The notes: generated from the sequence alone by a model not told the origin. DNA of 64,000 nt from Mesorhizobium plurifarium (GCA_000824785.1 CCNB01000015.1:1-64000); one strand, 5' to 3'; positions 45,880-55,029 are shown, counted from the stretch's first letter. A program made the numbers and translations.

Positions 45880-46773
45880 TTACAGTGCGGCCGCCTTCGC
45901 CGTTTCCTTGGCTTGGAGCTCGGCAAGCATCTGCTCGTCTGTCTTCATGATGCCGAAGTCGAGCAGCATGTCCTCGAGCTCCTCCATGGTGATTGGGGTC
46001 GGTATGGTGCCCTGGCCCGAATTGGCATGGATCTTCTCGGCCAGCGCACGGTATTCCCCGGCCTGCTTCGAGTCCGGCGCATACTGGATCACCGACATCT
46101 TCCTTAGCTCGGCGTGCTGGACGATATTGTCGCGTGGCACGAAATGGATGAGCTTGGAATTGAGCTTGGAAGCCAGCGCTTCGGCGAGGTCGAGCTCGCG
46201 GTCGGTTTGGCGCTCGTTGCAGATCAGGCCGCCGAGCCGCACGCCGCCCGAATGGGCGTATTTCAAAATGCCCTTAGCGATGTTGTTGGCGGCATAGAGC
46301 GCCATCATCTCGCCGGACATGACGATGTAGATTTCCTGGGCCTTGTTCTCGCGGATCGGCATCGCAAAACCGCCGCACACCACGTCCCCGAGCACGTCGT
46401 AGGAAACATAGTCGACATCATCGTAGGCGCCGTTCTCCTCGAGGAAGTTGATCGAGGTGATGACGCCGCGGCCGGCGCAGCCTACACCCGGCTCGGGGCC
46501 GCCCGACTCCACGCACTTGATGCCTTTGTAGCCGATCTTGAGCACGTCCTCGAGTTCGAGGTCTTCCACCGAACCTTCCTTTGCAGCAAGGTGCAGCACG
46601 GTATCCTGCGCCTTCGAGTTCAGGATCAGGCGGGTGGAGTCGGCCTTGGGATCGCAGCCGACGATGAGTATCCTCTGCCCGAGATCGACAAGGGCGGCGA
46701 GTGTATTTTGGGAGGTGGTGGACTTGCCGATGCCGCCCTTGCCGTAAAAGGCGATCTGACGCAGACCTGACAT
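45880..46773 (-). CDS. nifH: Nitrogenase iron protein NifH
   Basis: A 297-residue dinitrogenase reductase. The Walker A is GKGGIGKS (11-18), the 4Fe-4S ligands are C99 (GVGCAGRGV) and C133 (DVVCGGFAMP), and R102 is the residue modified by ADP-ribosylation in some diazotrophs. It passes electrons to NifDK with ATP hydrolysis. The start at 46773 follows GAAGGAAAG. It is the first gene of nifHDKENX, driven by the sigma-54/NifA promoter at 46860-46980. Confidence 0.98.
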   Translation of the reverse strand: MSGLRQIAFYGKGGIGKSTTSQNTLAALVDLGQRILIVGCDPKADSTRLILNSKAQDTVLHLAAKEGSVEDLELEDVLKIGYKGIKCVESGGPEPGVGCAGRGVITSINFLEENGAYDDVDYVSYDVLGDVVCGGFAMPIRENKAQEIYIVMSGEMMALYAANNIAKGILKYAHSGGVRLGGLICNERQTDRELDLAEALASKLNSKLIHFVPRDNIVQHAELRKMSVIQYAPDSKQAGEYRALAEKIHANSGQGTIPTPITMEELEDMLLDFGIMKTDEQMLAELQAKETAKAAAL

Positions 46774-46859
46774 GTAGCTTTCCTTCCTTCGTTCCATTCA
46801 TCGCGGCTGCCCGCGATATGAATGCCGGTCGGCAGCTTTCGCCGCCTCGTAACGCAAGG

Positions 46860-46877
46860 CTCAAAACTCATGCCAAT
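46860..46877 (-). promoter_or_regulatory. Sigma-54 promoter of nifHDKENX
   Basis: The minus strand reads TTGGCATGAGTTTTGAGC, GG-N10-GA, about 90 bp before the nifH start. The position leaves little doubt that it is the nif promoter, and it shows that the TTGA -12 form is used in this genome. Confidence 0.8.
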
Positions 46878-46964
46878 TTTATTGACCGATCGAAGAAAGT
46901 TTTTTTGTTCTTCCTTTTCAGATATTTGACCTGAGCAAAATAAAGGAATGGCTAGCCGAGCCTA

Positions 46965-46980
46965 TGTCGCGAACCTGACA
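46965..46980 (-). promoter_or_regulatory. NifA upstream activator sequence of nifH
   Basis: TGT-cgcgaacctg-ACA, exact TGT-N10-ACA, about 90 bp above the -24 element. Confidence 0.82.
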
Positions 46981-47189
46981 AGACCAACGAAACATGTCAG
47001 ACAGCGTTAAATATGACAGCCATTAACCTCACGCCGGGACCGAAAGACACAAACACTGTCGTCCACTCCTCGTGAGCGGCACGCCTCCCCGGCCAAATTG
47101 CGCCGTCAGAACGTTAATCCTGGATCACGCATCTGTCTTCTGGCACCAATCGAGAACGCCACGGCTGCTGTCGGGTCGCGACCCGCTGA

Positions 47190-47717
47190 GTGGTGTAGCT
47201 CGGCGGTAGCGCAGCCGCTTGCGAGCGCGCCCTCAACAGCGCTGAAGCGAGCGAGCGGCGTAGCGGCGATCATCGATGTTCCCCGTTAGGCTCGGGTTGC
47301 TGAGACCAACCTGATTCGAAGGAACCACCGATGACCGACGACATGATGAACCTGCGCACGCTCGTGGAGAAGACCCCCGACGCCGATATCCTGCGCGAGA
47401 TGATCGGCTTTGCCGCCGAGCGGCTGATGGAGCTGGAGGTGGGCGCCGCCACCGGCGCCGGCTATGGTGAGATGAGCGCGCTGCGGATCGCCCAGCGCAA
47501 TGGCTATCGCGAGCGCGACTGGAAGACGCGGGCCGGAACGGTGGAGCTGCGCATCCCCAAGCTGAGGAAGGGCTCCTACTTCCCGTCGTTCCTGGAGCCG
47601 CGGCGTTTGGCCGAGAAGGCGTTGACGGCCGTCATCCAAGAGGCCTACGTCCAAGGTATCTCGACCCGCTCGGTCGATGATCTGGTTAAGGCGATGGGCA
47701 TGAGCGGCGGCCGATGA
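47190..47717 (+). mobile_element. IS256-family element, left-end remnant (copy 3 of 3)
   Basis: The longest of the three copies. The leader is followed by the open N-terminal part of the transposase from 47331 (MTDDMMNLRTLVEKTPDADI, then REMIGFAAERLMELEVGAA, RNGYRERDWKTRAGTVELRI, FLEPRRLAEKALTAVIQEAY, STRSVDDLVKAMGMSG), about 128 residues, ending where the catalytic DDE domain should begin. 47718-47889 has no recognisable content. Confidence 0.8.
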
Positions 47718-47889
47718 CGGTCATTTTCGGAAGCTAACGCAGGACATGCGCCGGGAACTCACGCTATGTTCTTCCATCGCGCTACGATGCTGACGCGCCG
47801 ATGTCTCGCGCCACGTTTACAGAACGGTGGAAGGGCTGCTTGCCGACTTTCACTGCGGTGTAATAAAATGTCGGAACTTACCGGTAATT

Positions 47890-48533
47890 ACCGACAGTTT
47901 GATACATGACCGAATCGTTGAAACCTCTCAGCGCGACCGTTGCGAAAGCGGAAGCAGTCCACGATCGATTTGGCCGGATCGAAGATCCGGACAGGCACCG
48001 AATCGATGGTGTAGGTCTTGACGCTTGCCGTCGGTCTGATTGAGCGCCATGGGATCATGCGCCTGTCGGACCTGAAACGCCGTCGGCCTTGACGTTGCAA
48101 TGGAAGCGCTGCGCATGGGATGGCGATCCAGAAAGGCTAAGCCCGACGCTGCGCGGAAGCTGCAGCGTGATCTCATGAAACTGGAGCGCCGATACGAGGC
48201 AGATCACGCCTTTCGGAACTCGAGTTGCGATCTCGGCCAGGGAATGAGAAATGTCGACGTCGGCATCCGCGCGTCCGTAGAGCCCTCGTGAGGGGCGATG
48301 GAGGATGCCCTCGTCAACCAGACGAGCCAGTGTAGCCGGATTGATCCCTCGGCGTCTGGATCGCAATCGGCTCCAAGGACCGCAAGCCGACGATCGACTA
48401 TCCGCCGATCCGGGTTGCTCGCTTCGGCGAAAAGGCGCTCTCCATTGGCGACATTGCCCGATATGCGCAGGCGCTGCGCATCTGGAGCGTCGTTCGTCCT
48501 TATCTTGAAAGCACAGTTGCTGATGAAGGATAG
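47890..48533. pseudogene. AbiEi-type antitoxin gene, scrambled
   Basis: Pieces of one AbiEi-like protein occur on both strands. Minus, about 48370-48150: LARLVDEGILHRPSRGLYGR and IATRVPKGVICLVSALQFHE (N-terminal part). Plus, 48354-48533: VWIAIGSKDRKPTIDYPPIR, then after an internal deletion DIARYAQALRIWSVVRPYLE (C-terminal part). Minus, about 48050-47930: YTIDSVPVRIFDPAKSIVDC with FRFRN. Plus, about 48086-48142: LDVAMEALRMGWRSRKA, the helix that should follow FRFRN (less certain). AbiEi represses and neutralises the nucleotidyltransferase AbiEii, whose remnant follows. Local inversions and deletions have destroyed the gene. Confidence 0.6.
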
Positions 48534-49225
48534 GCCGGCGAATCTTCCAGCATCGATTCTTGCTCGGCTCCGCAACATCGCGCGGAGCAAGCAGACGGAC
48601 AATCAGCTCATCCTGAGGCGATACGCCATCGAGAGGCTGCTTTATCGGCTGAGCATCTCCCCGCATCGCGATCAGTTCATCCTGAAGGGCGCGATGCTCT
48701 TCACAGCGTGGCTCAACGATCCGAATCGCCCTACGCAGGACCTCGATCTTCTCGGATTCCGCAATCCAGCCGTAACGGCGATCCGATCCGTTTTCGAAAC
48801 GATTTGCCGGATCGAGGCCGAAAAAGACGGACTGGCGTACGATGCGAACGGCCTAAGCGTCGAGGTGATCCGTGAAGGCCAGCAATATGGCGGCGTCAGG
48901 GTGCAGACGACAGCGTCTCTCGGGAGGACCCGGATCCCGGTACAAGTTGACATCGGCTTTGGTGACGCTGTTACGCGAGGGCGCAGGAACTGGAATTTCC
49001 GCCGCTTCTGTCGGCCGAGGGTCCTCGACTGAGAGCCTATCCCAGGGAAACCGTGGTTGCCCAAAAACTCCAGGCAATCGTCTTGCTTGGCCAGGCGAAC
49101 AGTCGCATGAAGGATTTTTACGACCTGCTGGCGCTGTCGCGGCTGTTCGCGTTCGAAGGTGGATCGCTGATCCAGGCAATCCGAGCGACATTTGAACGCC
49201 GTGACACGCTACTGCCAACAGAAGA
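48523..49225 (+). pseudogene. AbiEii-type nucleotidyltransferase toxin, frameshifted and truncated
   Basis: The start (ATG at 48523) overlaps the end of the AbiEi C-terminal fragment. The N-terminal 160 or so residues are open (LYRLSISPHRDQFILKGAML, DPNRPTQDLDLLGF with the D-x-D metal site, VQVDIGFGDAVT). A frameshift near 49000-49040 follows, and the rest is in another frame (YPRETVVAQKLQAIVLLGQA, RMKDFYDLLALSRLFAFEG). The C-terminal end is cut where a dprA fragment on the other strand begins. Confidence 0.75.
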
Positions 49226-49826
49226 GCAGATTTTGCGGAATGGCCTGAGCGGCATCGCGTAAAAGCGGAATTTGCGAAATCAGCAGAAACTCCTTGGGGA
49301 TGCGCTCCTGGAGGTCTCCGTCTTCCTTCGGATGGTAGGTGCTGAGAGGCGTACCGATTGCCGCAATCGTGCGCCCGCCGTTAGTCATGGCCGTTTCGTG
49401 GGCGACACGATCGATTCCGGCGGCTAGGCCCGAAACGATAGTGAAGCCGTCCTTCCCAAGCGCGCGTTTGCGGACGGTGAGGTCGCGCGCCAGCTGTCTT
49501 GAGCGCTGCTTTTTGTCGTCGGTCGCTTCGTGGGCGCCGACCATGGCTATGCAGCGCGTCACCGTGAGTCCAATCGAGCTTTTGTATTCCAAGGCATCTG
49601 CGACAGGTGGCGCTCTTCCAGTCACATCGCTGAGCCTACCGGTTGTAACGAAGCGCGGTTGACTGTGCCTCCTATCCGCAAAAGCTGCGAGACGCCAAGC
49701 GCCACGGGTCGGCTGCTGCGGCTCGAATTTCCACCTGTCGGTGTCTTGTGGGATAACGTCATGGTCGCCCCGATTGTGGGCTCTTTTTGCGGCAGGCCAA
49801 TGCTGATTTTGCGTTGCGGATGACAT
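49209..49826 (-). pseudogene. DprA/Smf-like DNA-processing protein fragment
   Basis: The minus strand encodes a Rossmann-fold segment of DprA type: SIGLTVTRCIAMVGAHEATD, KDGFTIVSGLAAGIDRVAHE, GGRTIAAIGTPLSTYHPKED and PKEFLLISQIPLLRD. It stops where the family would continue with the RN-containing part, at the junction with the AbiEii remnant. DprA loads RecA on incoming single-stranded DNA; standalone members occur in defence loci. It is likely non-functional. Confidence 0.62.
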
Positions 49827-49946
49827 TTGTGCGTTGCAATATCTAACGCGGAAGCTACTATGAGGGTGTCGGCCATCAACTCTCTAGATGCGATGCCGAA
49901 CTTGAATGCGGCACACCCCCTCTAGTGCCGTTTTCGAATCGGGCCC

Positions 49947-49983
49947 GTTGCCACCTCCTCCCGGCAGCGGGCCTTTTCTCTCC
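49947..49983. terminator. Hairpin with T-run
   Basis: GGCCCGTTGCC and GGCAGCGGGCC form an 11-bp stem with one G-T wobble around a 10-base loop, followed by TTTT on the plus strand. No intact gene reads into it, so it is probably left over from a lost unit. 49984-50289 contains no recognisable gene. Confidence 0.55.
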
Positions 49984-50289
49984 AACGCTGCCTCTTGGCC
50001 AATCACGGTGCCCCCATCAATTCGAGCGCAGAATTTCGAGTTGAATTTCTGGCGATCCGGCAGTTATTGAACTCCGGCGTTACGCTATACACCGAAGCCC
50101 TCTCGGCGGAGATATCGCTCAAGGCAAGATGAGGTCCGCCGGAAAATACGATAATTTTCAGCTCCTTGATGAGCGGCAGACCCTAGGAATTCGCGCTATT
50201 CGGTAGCAACGCCACCAAATCCCTTATCGGTATTATTCAACCGTAGGCAATGCGTCTTCTTCGAAGGGCCAGTTACCCGAAGGCTCCGG

Positions 50290-50970
50290 CTATGGCGTGG
50301 ATTTGGGGTCGGGAATAGCCTCTGCAATCTCCCTCATGCGATCGAGGCAGATGTCGGCAATGGGTCGCCATTCTTCAGCGATATTGAGTTCCCCCAATTC
50401 ATTGCGAACATAATCTTCTTGGAGATTGATTAACCTGATGCCAATAGCCGCTTTCAAATGCGACACGAAATGTAGGTTGTCCTGGAGCAAATCCGAGAAT
50501 AAGTAGTCCACTACTGCGATATCGAATACGTCCCGGACCTTCAACAAAGGGCCACGATAGTTGAGCTTCTTTAAGGCTATCTCCACCGGGTGTTCAATTT
50601 CAATCGAATGGGAAAGTCCCTCACTAAGCCCACTCCCGCCAATGATCTTCCGCTCCGTTGGCACATTAGTAATGTAAGAAGCGACGATAAAATCGATCTC
50701 GCCTTCTGGGTAGATGAGTTTGAGGTAGTTTGGCGCCTCATCATATGCCTGATGGTCCCAGGCGCCTTCGCCACCCAATCGGGGTGAAAGGACCGACAAA
50801 TACTGGGGGTCATCGATGAACGCGTCGATGTCCTTGCTGAGGCGATGACCAGTGTGGACCATCAGAGCGGTACCGCCCCCGAGCACCCAATCGGGGACGG
50901 GTTGCCCTTTCGCGCGGACTCGGTCGAGGCCTGCTACTGCTCTATCGAGGAGAAGGCGCCAGTGAGACAA
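50290..50970 (-). CDS. AbiEii-like nucleotidyltransferase (putative toxin)
   Basis: A 226-residue protein of the nucleotidyl-transferase AbiEii/AbiGii type. The N-terminal half has the nucleotidyltransferase signature: WVLGGGTALMVHTGHRLSKD, where GGGTAL and the following S-K-D-I-D supply substrate and metal contacts, then EGEIDFIVA with a further acidic pair. The C-terminal half is helical (VEIALKKLNYRG, LKVRDVFDIAVVDYL). The start is TTG at 50970, preceded by GGAG, and overlaps the upstream gene by 29 bp. The pair looks like an intact toxin-antitoxin operon; toxicity is inferred. Confidence 0.75.
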   Translation of the reverse strand: MSHWRLLLDRAVAGLDRVRAKGQPVPDWVLGGGTALMVHTGHRLSKDIDAFIDDPQYLSVLSPRLGGEGAWDHQAYDEAPNYLKLIYPEGEIDFIVASYITNVPTERKIIGGSGLSEGLSHSIEIEHPVEIALKKLNYRGPLLKVRDVFDIAVVDYLFSDLLQDNLHFVSHLKAAIGIRLINLQEDYVRNELGELNIAEEWRPIADICLDRMREIAEAIPDPKSTP

Positions 50971-51337
50971 GTTCGGTCTCCAAATCCGGATTGTACTCGC
51001 CCGTCGCGGCCTTCATTGCCATGTAAGCCTTGGCGAGCTTGGATTTAGAGATACCGTGAGCGCTTGCAAATTGAAAAACGAGAAAAGGCTCCACCTCTGT
51101 GAAGAAAGTGGCGACATGGACGGGCCAGTCGTCCAGTTTGGCTTTGGCAATACACTCCCGCAGCGCCGCTACGCTGATATCCCGCTTGTAAGGCGCGTTG
51201 ACCGTAGCCAATACAAGCCCGTCCACTGCTGAAAAACCTTCAGCAGCGCCAATGAAATGGGTCTTCGTGATCGCGTGAACCATGCTCGGTATATAGTTCT
51301 TTCGCCTGACAAAGTCGACCCACGAGCAATTTGGCAT
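50942..51337 (-). CDS. Putative partner/antitoxin of the AbiEii-like protein
   Basis: A 131-residue protein of no family I can name with certainty. It contains WVDFVRRKNYIPSMVHAITK near the N-terminus and KSKLAKAYMAMKAATGEYNP near the C-terminus. The ATG at 51337 has GAGG close before it; an internal ATG at 51283 is the alternative. Its 3' end overlaps the nucleotidyltransferase gene, which suggests that the two are a functional pair and that this protein is the antidote or a regulator. Confidence 0.6.
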   Translation of the reverse strand: MPNCSWVDFVRRKNYIPSMVHAITKTHFIGAAEGFSAVDGLVLATVNAPYKRDISVAALRECIAKAKLDDWPVHVATFFTEVEPFLVFQFASAHGISKSKLAKAYMAMKAATGEYNPDLETELVSLAPSPR

Positions 51338-51544
51338 CGTGCCTCATAATAGAGTTCACCGCGGCACAACGACCGTTCCGCTCGTCAGCCCCAATGCAAG
51401 GGACCGATCGACTCCTGCGGCCACGCCCACCAAGGACTCGCCCCATGATGAGGGGACAAGCATACGACGCTGATTTCGAGGGCTTCCCTCGGCCGCCGCT
51501 TCGCCATTGCATAGCGACGACTGCCCAGCCCAGGAGTCTGAACA

Positions 51545-52060
51545 TGAACCCCAGCCTCTAATTCTTCTTCGCACCCCCTGGGCCCCAGGATTCTGGAGCG
51601 TCCGGAGTGGTTGGAAGATAGCCATCGCGATCCGAGAATGAAACGCGGGGTTGTGAATACCGAACGGCCAGCATTTCCTGATGTCCCCGGAATGCCGGGA
51701 CATGCCGATCCAGCAGCTCGTCCAGATTGACGAGGAGGAAGCCTACGCGATCTTCCGCCAGTTCCGCTGGCCAAAGGCGAATGGCGAGCCCGTCTGCTCG
51801 CATTGCGGCCTTCTCGTCTGCTACGCGCTCCGCAGGCGCGCTTTCAAGTGCTCCGGCTGCCGCGAGTTCTTACCGGCTTGCCGAAAACAGCACAGAGTTC
51901 ATTGCCATAAAGGAATTCAGTCCGGGCCTTTCCCATTCGGCCACGCGCGGACGAAGCTGCGCTTCGGTTCACATGAGTATCGTCTCCGTTCCACCACTTT
52001 TCACTTCTCGCGGCCCGGCCCCCTGCCCTTGGTAGAGCTTCCGACATTTTCGTCCACCTT
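51545..52060 (+). mobile_element. IS1595-family element, left part (inverted partner of 56.5-57.5 kb)
   Basis: From 51681 the plus strand starts an IS1595 transposase: MPIQQLVQIDEEEAYAIFRQ then FRWPKANGEPVCSHCG and FKCSGC, the N-terminal zinc ribbon. The frame degenerates after about 51900. Sequence from about 51545 onward, including GGATTCTGGA-CGTCCGGAGTGGTTGGA, matches the minus strand at 57480-57260. Confidence 0.72.
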
Positions 52061-52255
52061 CTGACACAAGAAGGTTCGTCGAGTCGTCACGTGGAAACGC
52101 CTTGTATGTTTCCCGAGCATTAGCTGCTTGAAATGTTACAAGTTCAGCCCGATGACAATCGCCGTCTTAGAAGGAAGCCTTTCCTCCATGGCGACCCCGA
52201 AAGCAAGCCTCTCTAGTCCAGGTAAAAATCGCTTCCATCCCTGCTGCAAGTCAGA

Positions 52256-52270
52256 TGGCACGGCATTTGC
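52256..52270 (+). promoter_or_regulatory. Sigma-54 promoter of the fur/irr-like-prxS-rpoN operon
   Basis: TGGCACGGCATTTGC is a perfect -24/-12 element, 83 bp before the GTG of the Fur-like gene. No exact TGT-N10-ACA was found in the 200 bp upstream; TGT-atgtttcccg-AGC (about 52100) is only a half match. 52061-52255 contains no gene. Confidence 0.8.
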
Positions 52271-52352
52271 GACGGCTCGTTAAGAACCATCGAACCACAA
52301 ACAATGCGACGAGCGAACCATTGATGACTGCGTACAAGCGCTTGAGGCGACG

Positions 52353-52931
52353 GTGACAATTGCGGATAAACATCGGGAGGTCATCCCCTCCAGACGTCAG
52401 TGCTCGCTAGCTTTTCTGCGCAGGTGTTGTTGGAGGCCGACATCCAACAGCGCGGCATGCGCCCAATTGCTGCTTGCCGGTCCTTATCAGCATGTGAATG
52501 CCGAAGCACTGCATCGAAGGCTCACCCCAATCGACGTCGAGGCGCCACCGGCAACCATCTACAATACGCAGAACCATTTTCGTAAAGCGAGACCTTTGCG
52601 CGACCTCAACGTTGCGGCACCACACGGCTATTTCGAGATTGACACTGTCGATCGCCACCACTTTCTCCTCGACGAGAAGCAGCTAGTCATCGACATCCCT
52701 TGCAGCGCCAATTGCCCTAAAGGGGTTGCTCGGACCGCCCAAATCGCCGATATCGATCCAGCCATTCGGATGACGAAGAGGGTGGGCCAAGGCCTTCCCG
52801 TACCACCGGATGGAAGAGCGATTTGGAAGCCGCGAAGGCCTTCATCTCATGTCCGGCATGCCTGCCGAGTCGACGTTACGTCGGCCCAAACCGAGAAGCC
52901 ATGCCAGTTTTCTTATAAAAGGAGCACTTGA
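52353..52931 (+). CDS. Fur-superfamily (Irr-like) regulator
   Basis: A 192-residue protein aligning with Fur/Irr regulators: a diverged first helix (FLRRCCWRPTSNSAACAQLL), VNAEALHRRL, the recognition region VEAPPATIYNTQNHFRKARP and the metal/haem region YFEIDTVDRHHFLLDEKQLV with IDIP. Irr controls iron and haem metabolism in rhizobia. The last 45 residues are unlike the family, and several conserved positions are changed (TIYNTQNHF for TVYNTLNQF), so it may be diverged or decaying. The GTG at 52353 follows GAGG. Its stop overlaps the prxS start (TGATG), so it is cotranslated with prxS. Confidence 0.68.
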   Translation: MTIADKHREVIPSRRQCSLAFLRRCCWRPTSNSAACAQLLLAGPYQHVNAEALHRRLTPIDVEAPPATIYNTQNHFRKARPLRDLNVAAPHGYFEIDTVDRHHFLLDEKQLVIDIPCSANCPKGVARTAQIADIDPAIRMTKRVGQGLPVPPDGRAIWKPRRPSSHVRHACRVDVTSAQTEKPCQFSYKRST

Positions 52932-53464
52932 TGACCATCACGAAGAAGGTTCCCTTCGTTACCTTTCGCACGCGTGTTCGCGACGAGTCCATCGAGGGGC
53001 CAAATCCATACCGCTGGGAAAACAAGACATCCGACGACTATTTCGGTGGCAAGCGCGTTATCCTGTTCTCGCTTCCTGGCGCCTTCACTCCGACCTGCTC
53101 GACCTACCAACTGCCCAATTTCGAAAAGCTCTACGACGAGTTCAAGAAGGAAGGAATTGACGCAATCTACTGCCTCTCCGTCAACGATGCCTTTGTCATG
53201 AATGCGTGGGGCAAATCCTTGGGGCTGCAGAAGGTCGAGCTTATCCCGGACGGCTCAGGCGAGTTCACGCGCAAAATGGGTATGCTGGTTGCCAAGGACA
53301 ATCTCGGCTTCGGAATGCGCTCCTGGCGCTACGCCGCCCTGATCAACGATGGTGCGGTGGAGCAGTGGTTCGAGGAGGAAGGTTTCTCCGACAATTGCGA
53401 GAGCGATCCCTATGATGTCTCATCCCCGCAGAACGTTCTTGAAACACTGCAGGCCGCCGCATGA
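52931..53464 (+). CDS. prxS: Peroxiredoxin (Prx5 type), PrxS-like
   Basis: A 177-residue peroxiredoxin. The peroxidatic cysteine is in SLPGAFTPTCSTYQLPNFE, with TRKMGMLVAKDNLGFGMRSW further on, as in the atypical Prx5 group. It reduces hydrogen and organic peroxides. The ATG at 52931 follows AGGAG. The gene is 70 bp before rpoN on the same strand; a prxS-rpoN2 pair under sigma-54/NifA control is known from Rhizobium etli, where the product protects symbiotic nitrogen fixation from peroxide. The arrangement here supports that role. Confidence 0.9.
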   Translation: MTITKKVPFVTFRTRVRDESIEGPNPYRWENKTSDDYFGGKRVILFSLPGAFTPTCSTYQLPNFEKLYDEFKKEGIDAIYCLSVNDAFVMNAWGKSLGLQKVELIPDGSGEFTRKMGMLVAKDNLGFGMRSWRYAALINDGAVEQWFEEEGFSDNCESDPYDVSSPQNVLETLQAAA

Positions 53465-53534
53465 TCAAGTGAGCGTCTGGCAATCCCATTAACGCACGGC
53501 CAAGAGCCTCCTCGATTGGAGTTTCGCGCTCAAC

Positions 53535-54983
53535 ATGCTGTCTTCGGCAAGGCTGCTTCAACGCCAGAAGCAATCTATGGTGGCATCGCCTCAGCTCATT
53601 GAGTCGATCCGCCTGCTACAGTTAGCTCGCGCCGAACTGCATCAATTCGTGGAGCAGGAACTCGAGAAAAATCCGCTTTTGGAGCAAGCTTCAAACGACG
53701 ATGAGGCTCTTGGCGGCGTGCCGATTTCGGCAGACCAGCCCACGGGCGCACGCGAAAAAGACATGGATAGGCCGATGAGCGCGGCGGCCACAGAACGACT
53801 GGGGGAATGGAAATCCCCGCGCAACACGACGAACACCCCTGCGGATAGCCGCCCTGCCCTGGACGAGTTCGCCGCCTGCACCGAAACATTGCACGACCAC
53901 GTCGCTGGTCAAATCGCGCTCACTGCATTCACACCACAGGAGCGGCTGATTGCAGGCGAGCTCGCAGCCCATCTGGAAGATACGGGCTATCTTCGCGTGG
54001 ACCTTGTGGGACTGGCCGGCAAACTGAACGCCCGCGAGACGGATGTGGAACGGGTTCTCGCAACCTTGCAGCAATTTGATCCACCGGGAATTTTTGCTCG
54101 CACTCTCAGCGAATGTCTCGAGATCCAGTTGCGTCAGCGCGACCGGTTCGATCCGGCAATGGCCGCTTTGGTCGCGAACCTTGAGATGGTTGCCAGACGC
54201 GATTTTCAGGCGTTGAAGCAGCATTGCTGCGTCGATGAAGAAGACCTTGTCGAGATGTTGCATGAAATCCGTGCGCTCGATCCCAAGCCTGGCAACCGAT
54301 TCCAATCCGGAGCGCCGGAATCCATCATACCCGACGTCTGGGTCACGCCCTCGCCCGGAGGTGGATGGCAGATCGAACTTGATCCGGACGCCTTGCCCAA
54401 GGTTTTGATCAACCAAACCTATTTCACCGAAATCTCGCGGCACGCCGCCCGGAATCCGAAAGATCAAGCGTTTCTGAACGAATGCCTGCAAAACGCGAAT
54501 TGGTTAATCCGCAGCCTGGATCAGCGTGCCAAGACAATTCTTAAGGTTGCGACTGAAATCGTGCGCCAACAGGATGCCTTTTTCCAACATGGCGTGGCTC
54601 ATCTGCGGCCTCTCAATCTCAGGACTGTCGCTGAGGCGATCAACGTGCATGAATCGACGGTGAGCCGGGTGACCTCGAACAAGTATATGCTTACCCCGCG
54701 CGGGGTGTTCGAACTGAAGTATTTTTTCACCGTCGCGATTGCCTCCTGCCAAGGCGGCGACGCGCACTCCGCCGAAGCTGTCCGCCATCAGATCAAAGCG
54801 ATAATTGCTCAAGAATCGCCCGGTGACGTGCTTTCCGACGACGAGATTGCCGCCCGGCTGAAGGAAACCGGCATCAATGTTGCGCGCCGCACCGTCACAA
54901 AGTATCGGGAGGCGATGAACATTCCCTCCTCCGTGCGACGGCGCCGGGAAAAGCGGCTATGGCTCATTGGCGATCAAGATTGA
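53535..54983 (+). CDS. rpoN: RNA polymerase sigma-54 factor RpoN (symbiotic copy)
   Basis: A 482-residue sigma-54. The activator-interacting N-terminus is RQKQSMVASPQLIESIRLLQ, the core-binding region contains LEDTGYL and FDPPGIFARTLSECL, the DNA-binding helix-turn-helix LRTVAEAINVHESTVSRVTS, and the RpoN box ARRTVTKYRE is at 450-459. It recognises -24/-12 promoters such as those listed here. It is somewhat short, with a compact acidic region II. The ribosome-binding site (GGAG) is rather far from the ATG. It shares an operon with the fur/irr-like and prxS genes behind a perfect sigma-54 promoter, so it should amplify its own expression. A housekeeping rpoN is expected elsewhere. Confidence 0.95.
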   Translation: MLSSARLLQRQKQSMVASPQLIESIRLLQLARAELHQFVEQELEKNPLLEQASNDDEALGGVPISADQPTGAREKDMDRPMSAAATERLGEWKSPRNTTNTPADSRPALDEFAACTETLHDHVAGQIALTAFTPQERLIAGELAAHLEDTGYLRVDLVGLAGKLNARETDVERVLATLQQFDPPGIFARTLSECLEIQLRQRDRFDPAMAALVANLEMVARRDFQALKQHCCVDEEDLVEMLHEIRALDPKPGNRFQSGAPESIIPDVWVTPSPGGGWQIELDPDALPKVLINQTYFTEISRHAARNPKDQAFLNECLQNANWLIRSLDQRAKTILKVATEIVRQQDAFFQHGVAHLRPLNLRTVAEAINVHESTVSRVTSNKYMLTPRGVFELKYFFTVAIASCQGGDAHSAEAVRHQIKAIIAQESPGDVLSDDEIAARLKETGINVARRTVTKYREAMNIPSSVRRRREKRLWLIGDQD

Positions 54984-55029
54984 AGCAGACGTCTGGCCCC
55001 TTCTCGGCGTCTCTCGCAAGATTATGCGG

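Noticed and set aside
49930..49965. TTCGAATC next to a GC-rich stretch, resembling a tRNA T-arm and possible integration site
   Set aside because: The T-stem does not pair, there is no anticodon or D-arm, and the GC-rich stretch is better explained as a terminator hairpin.
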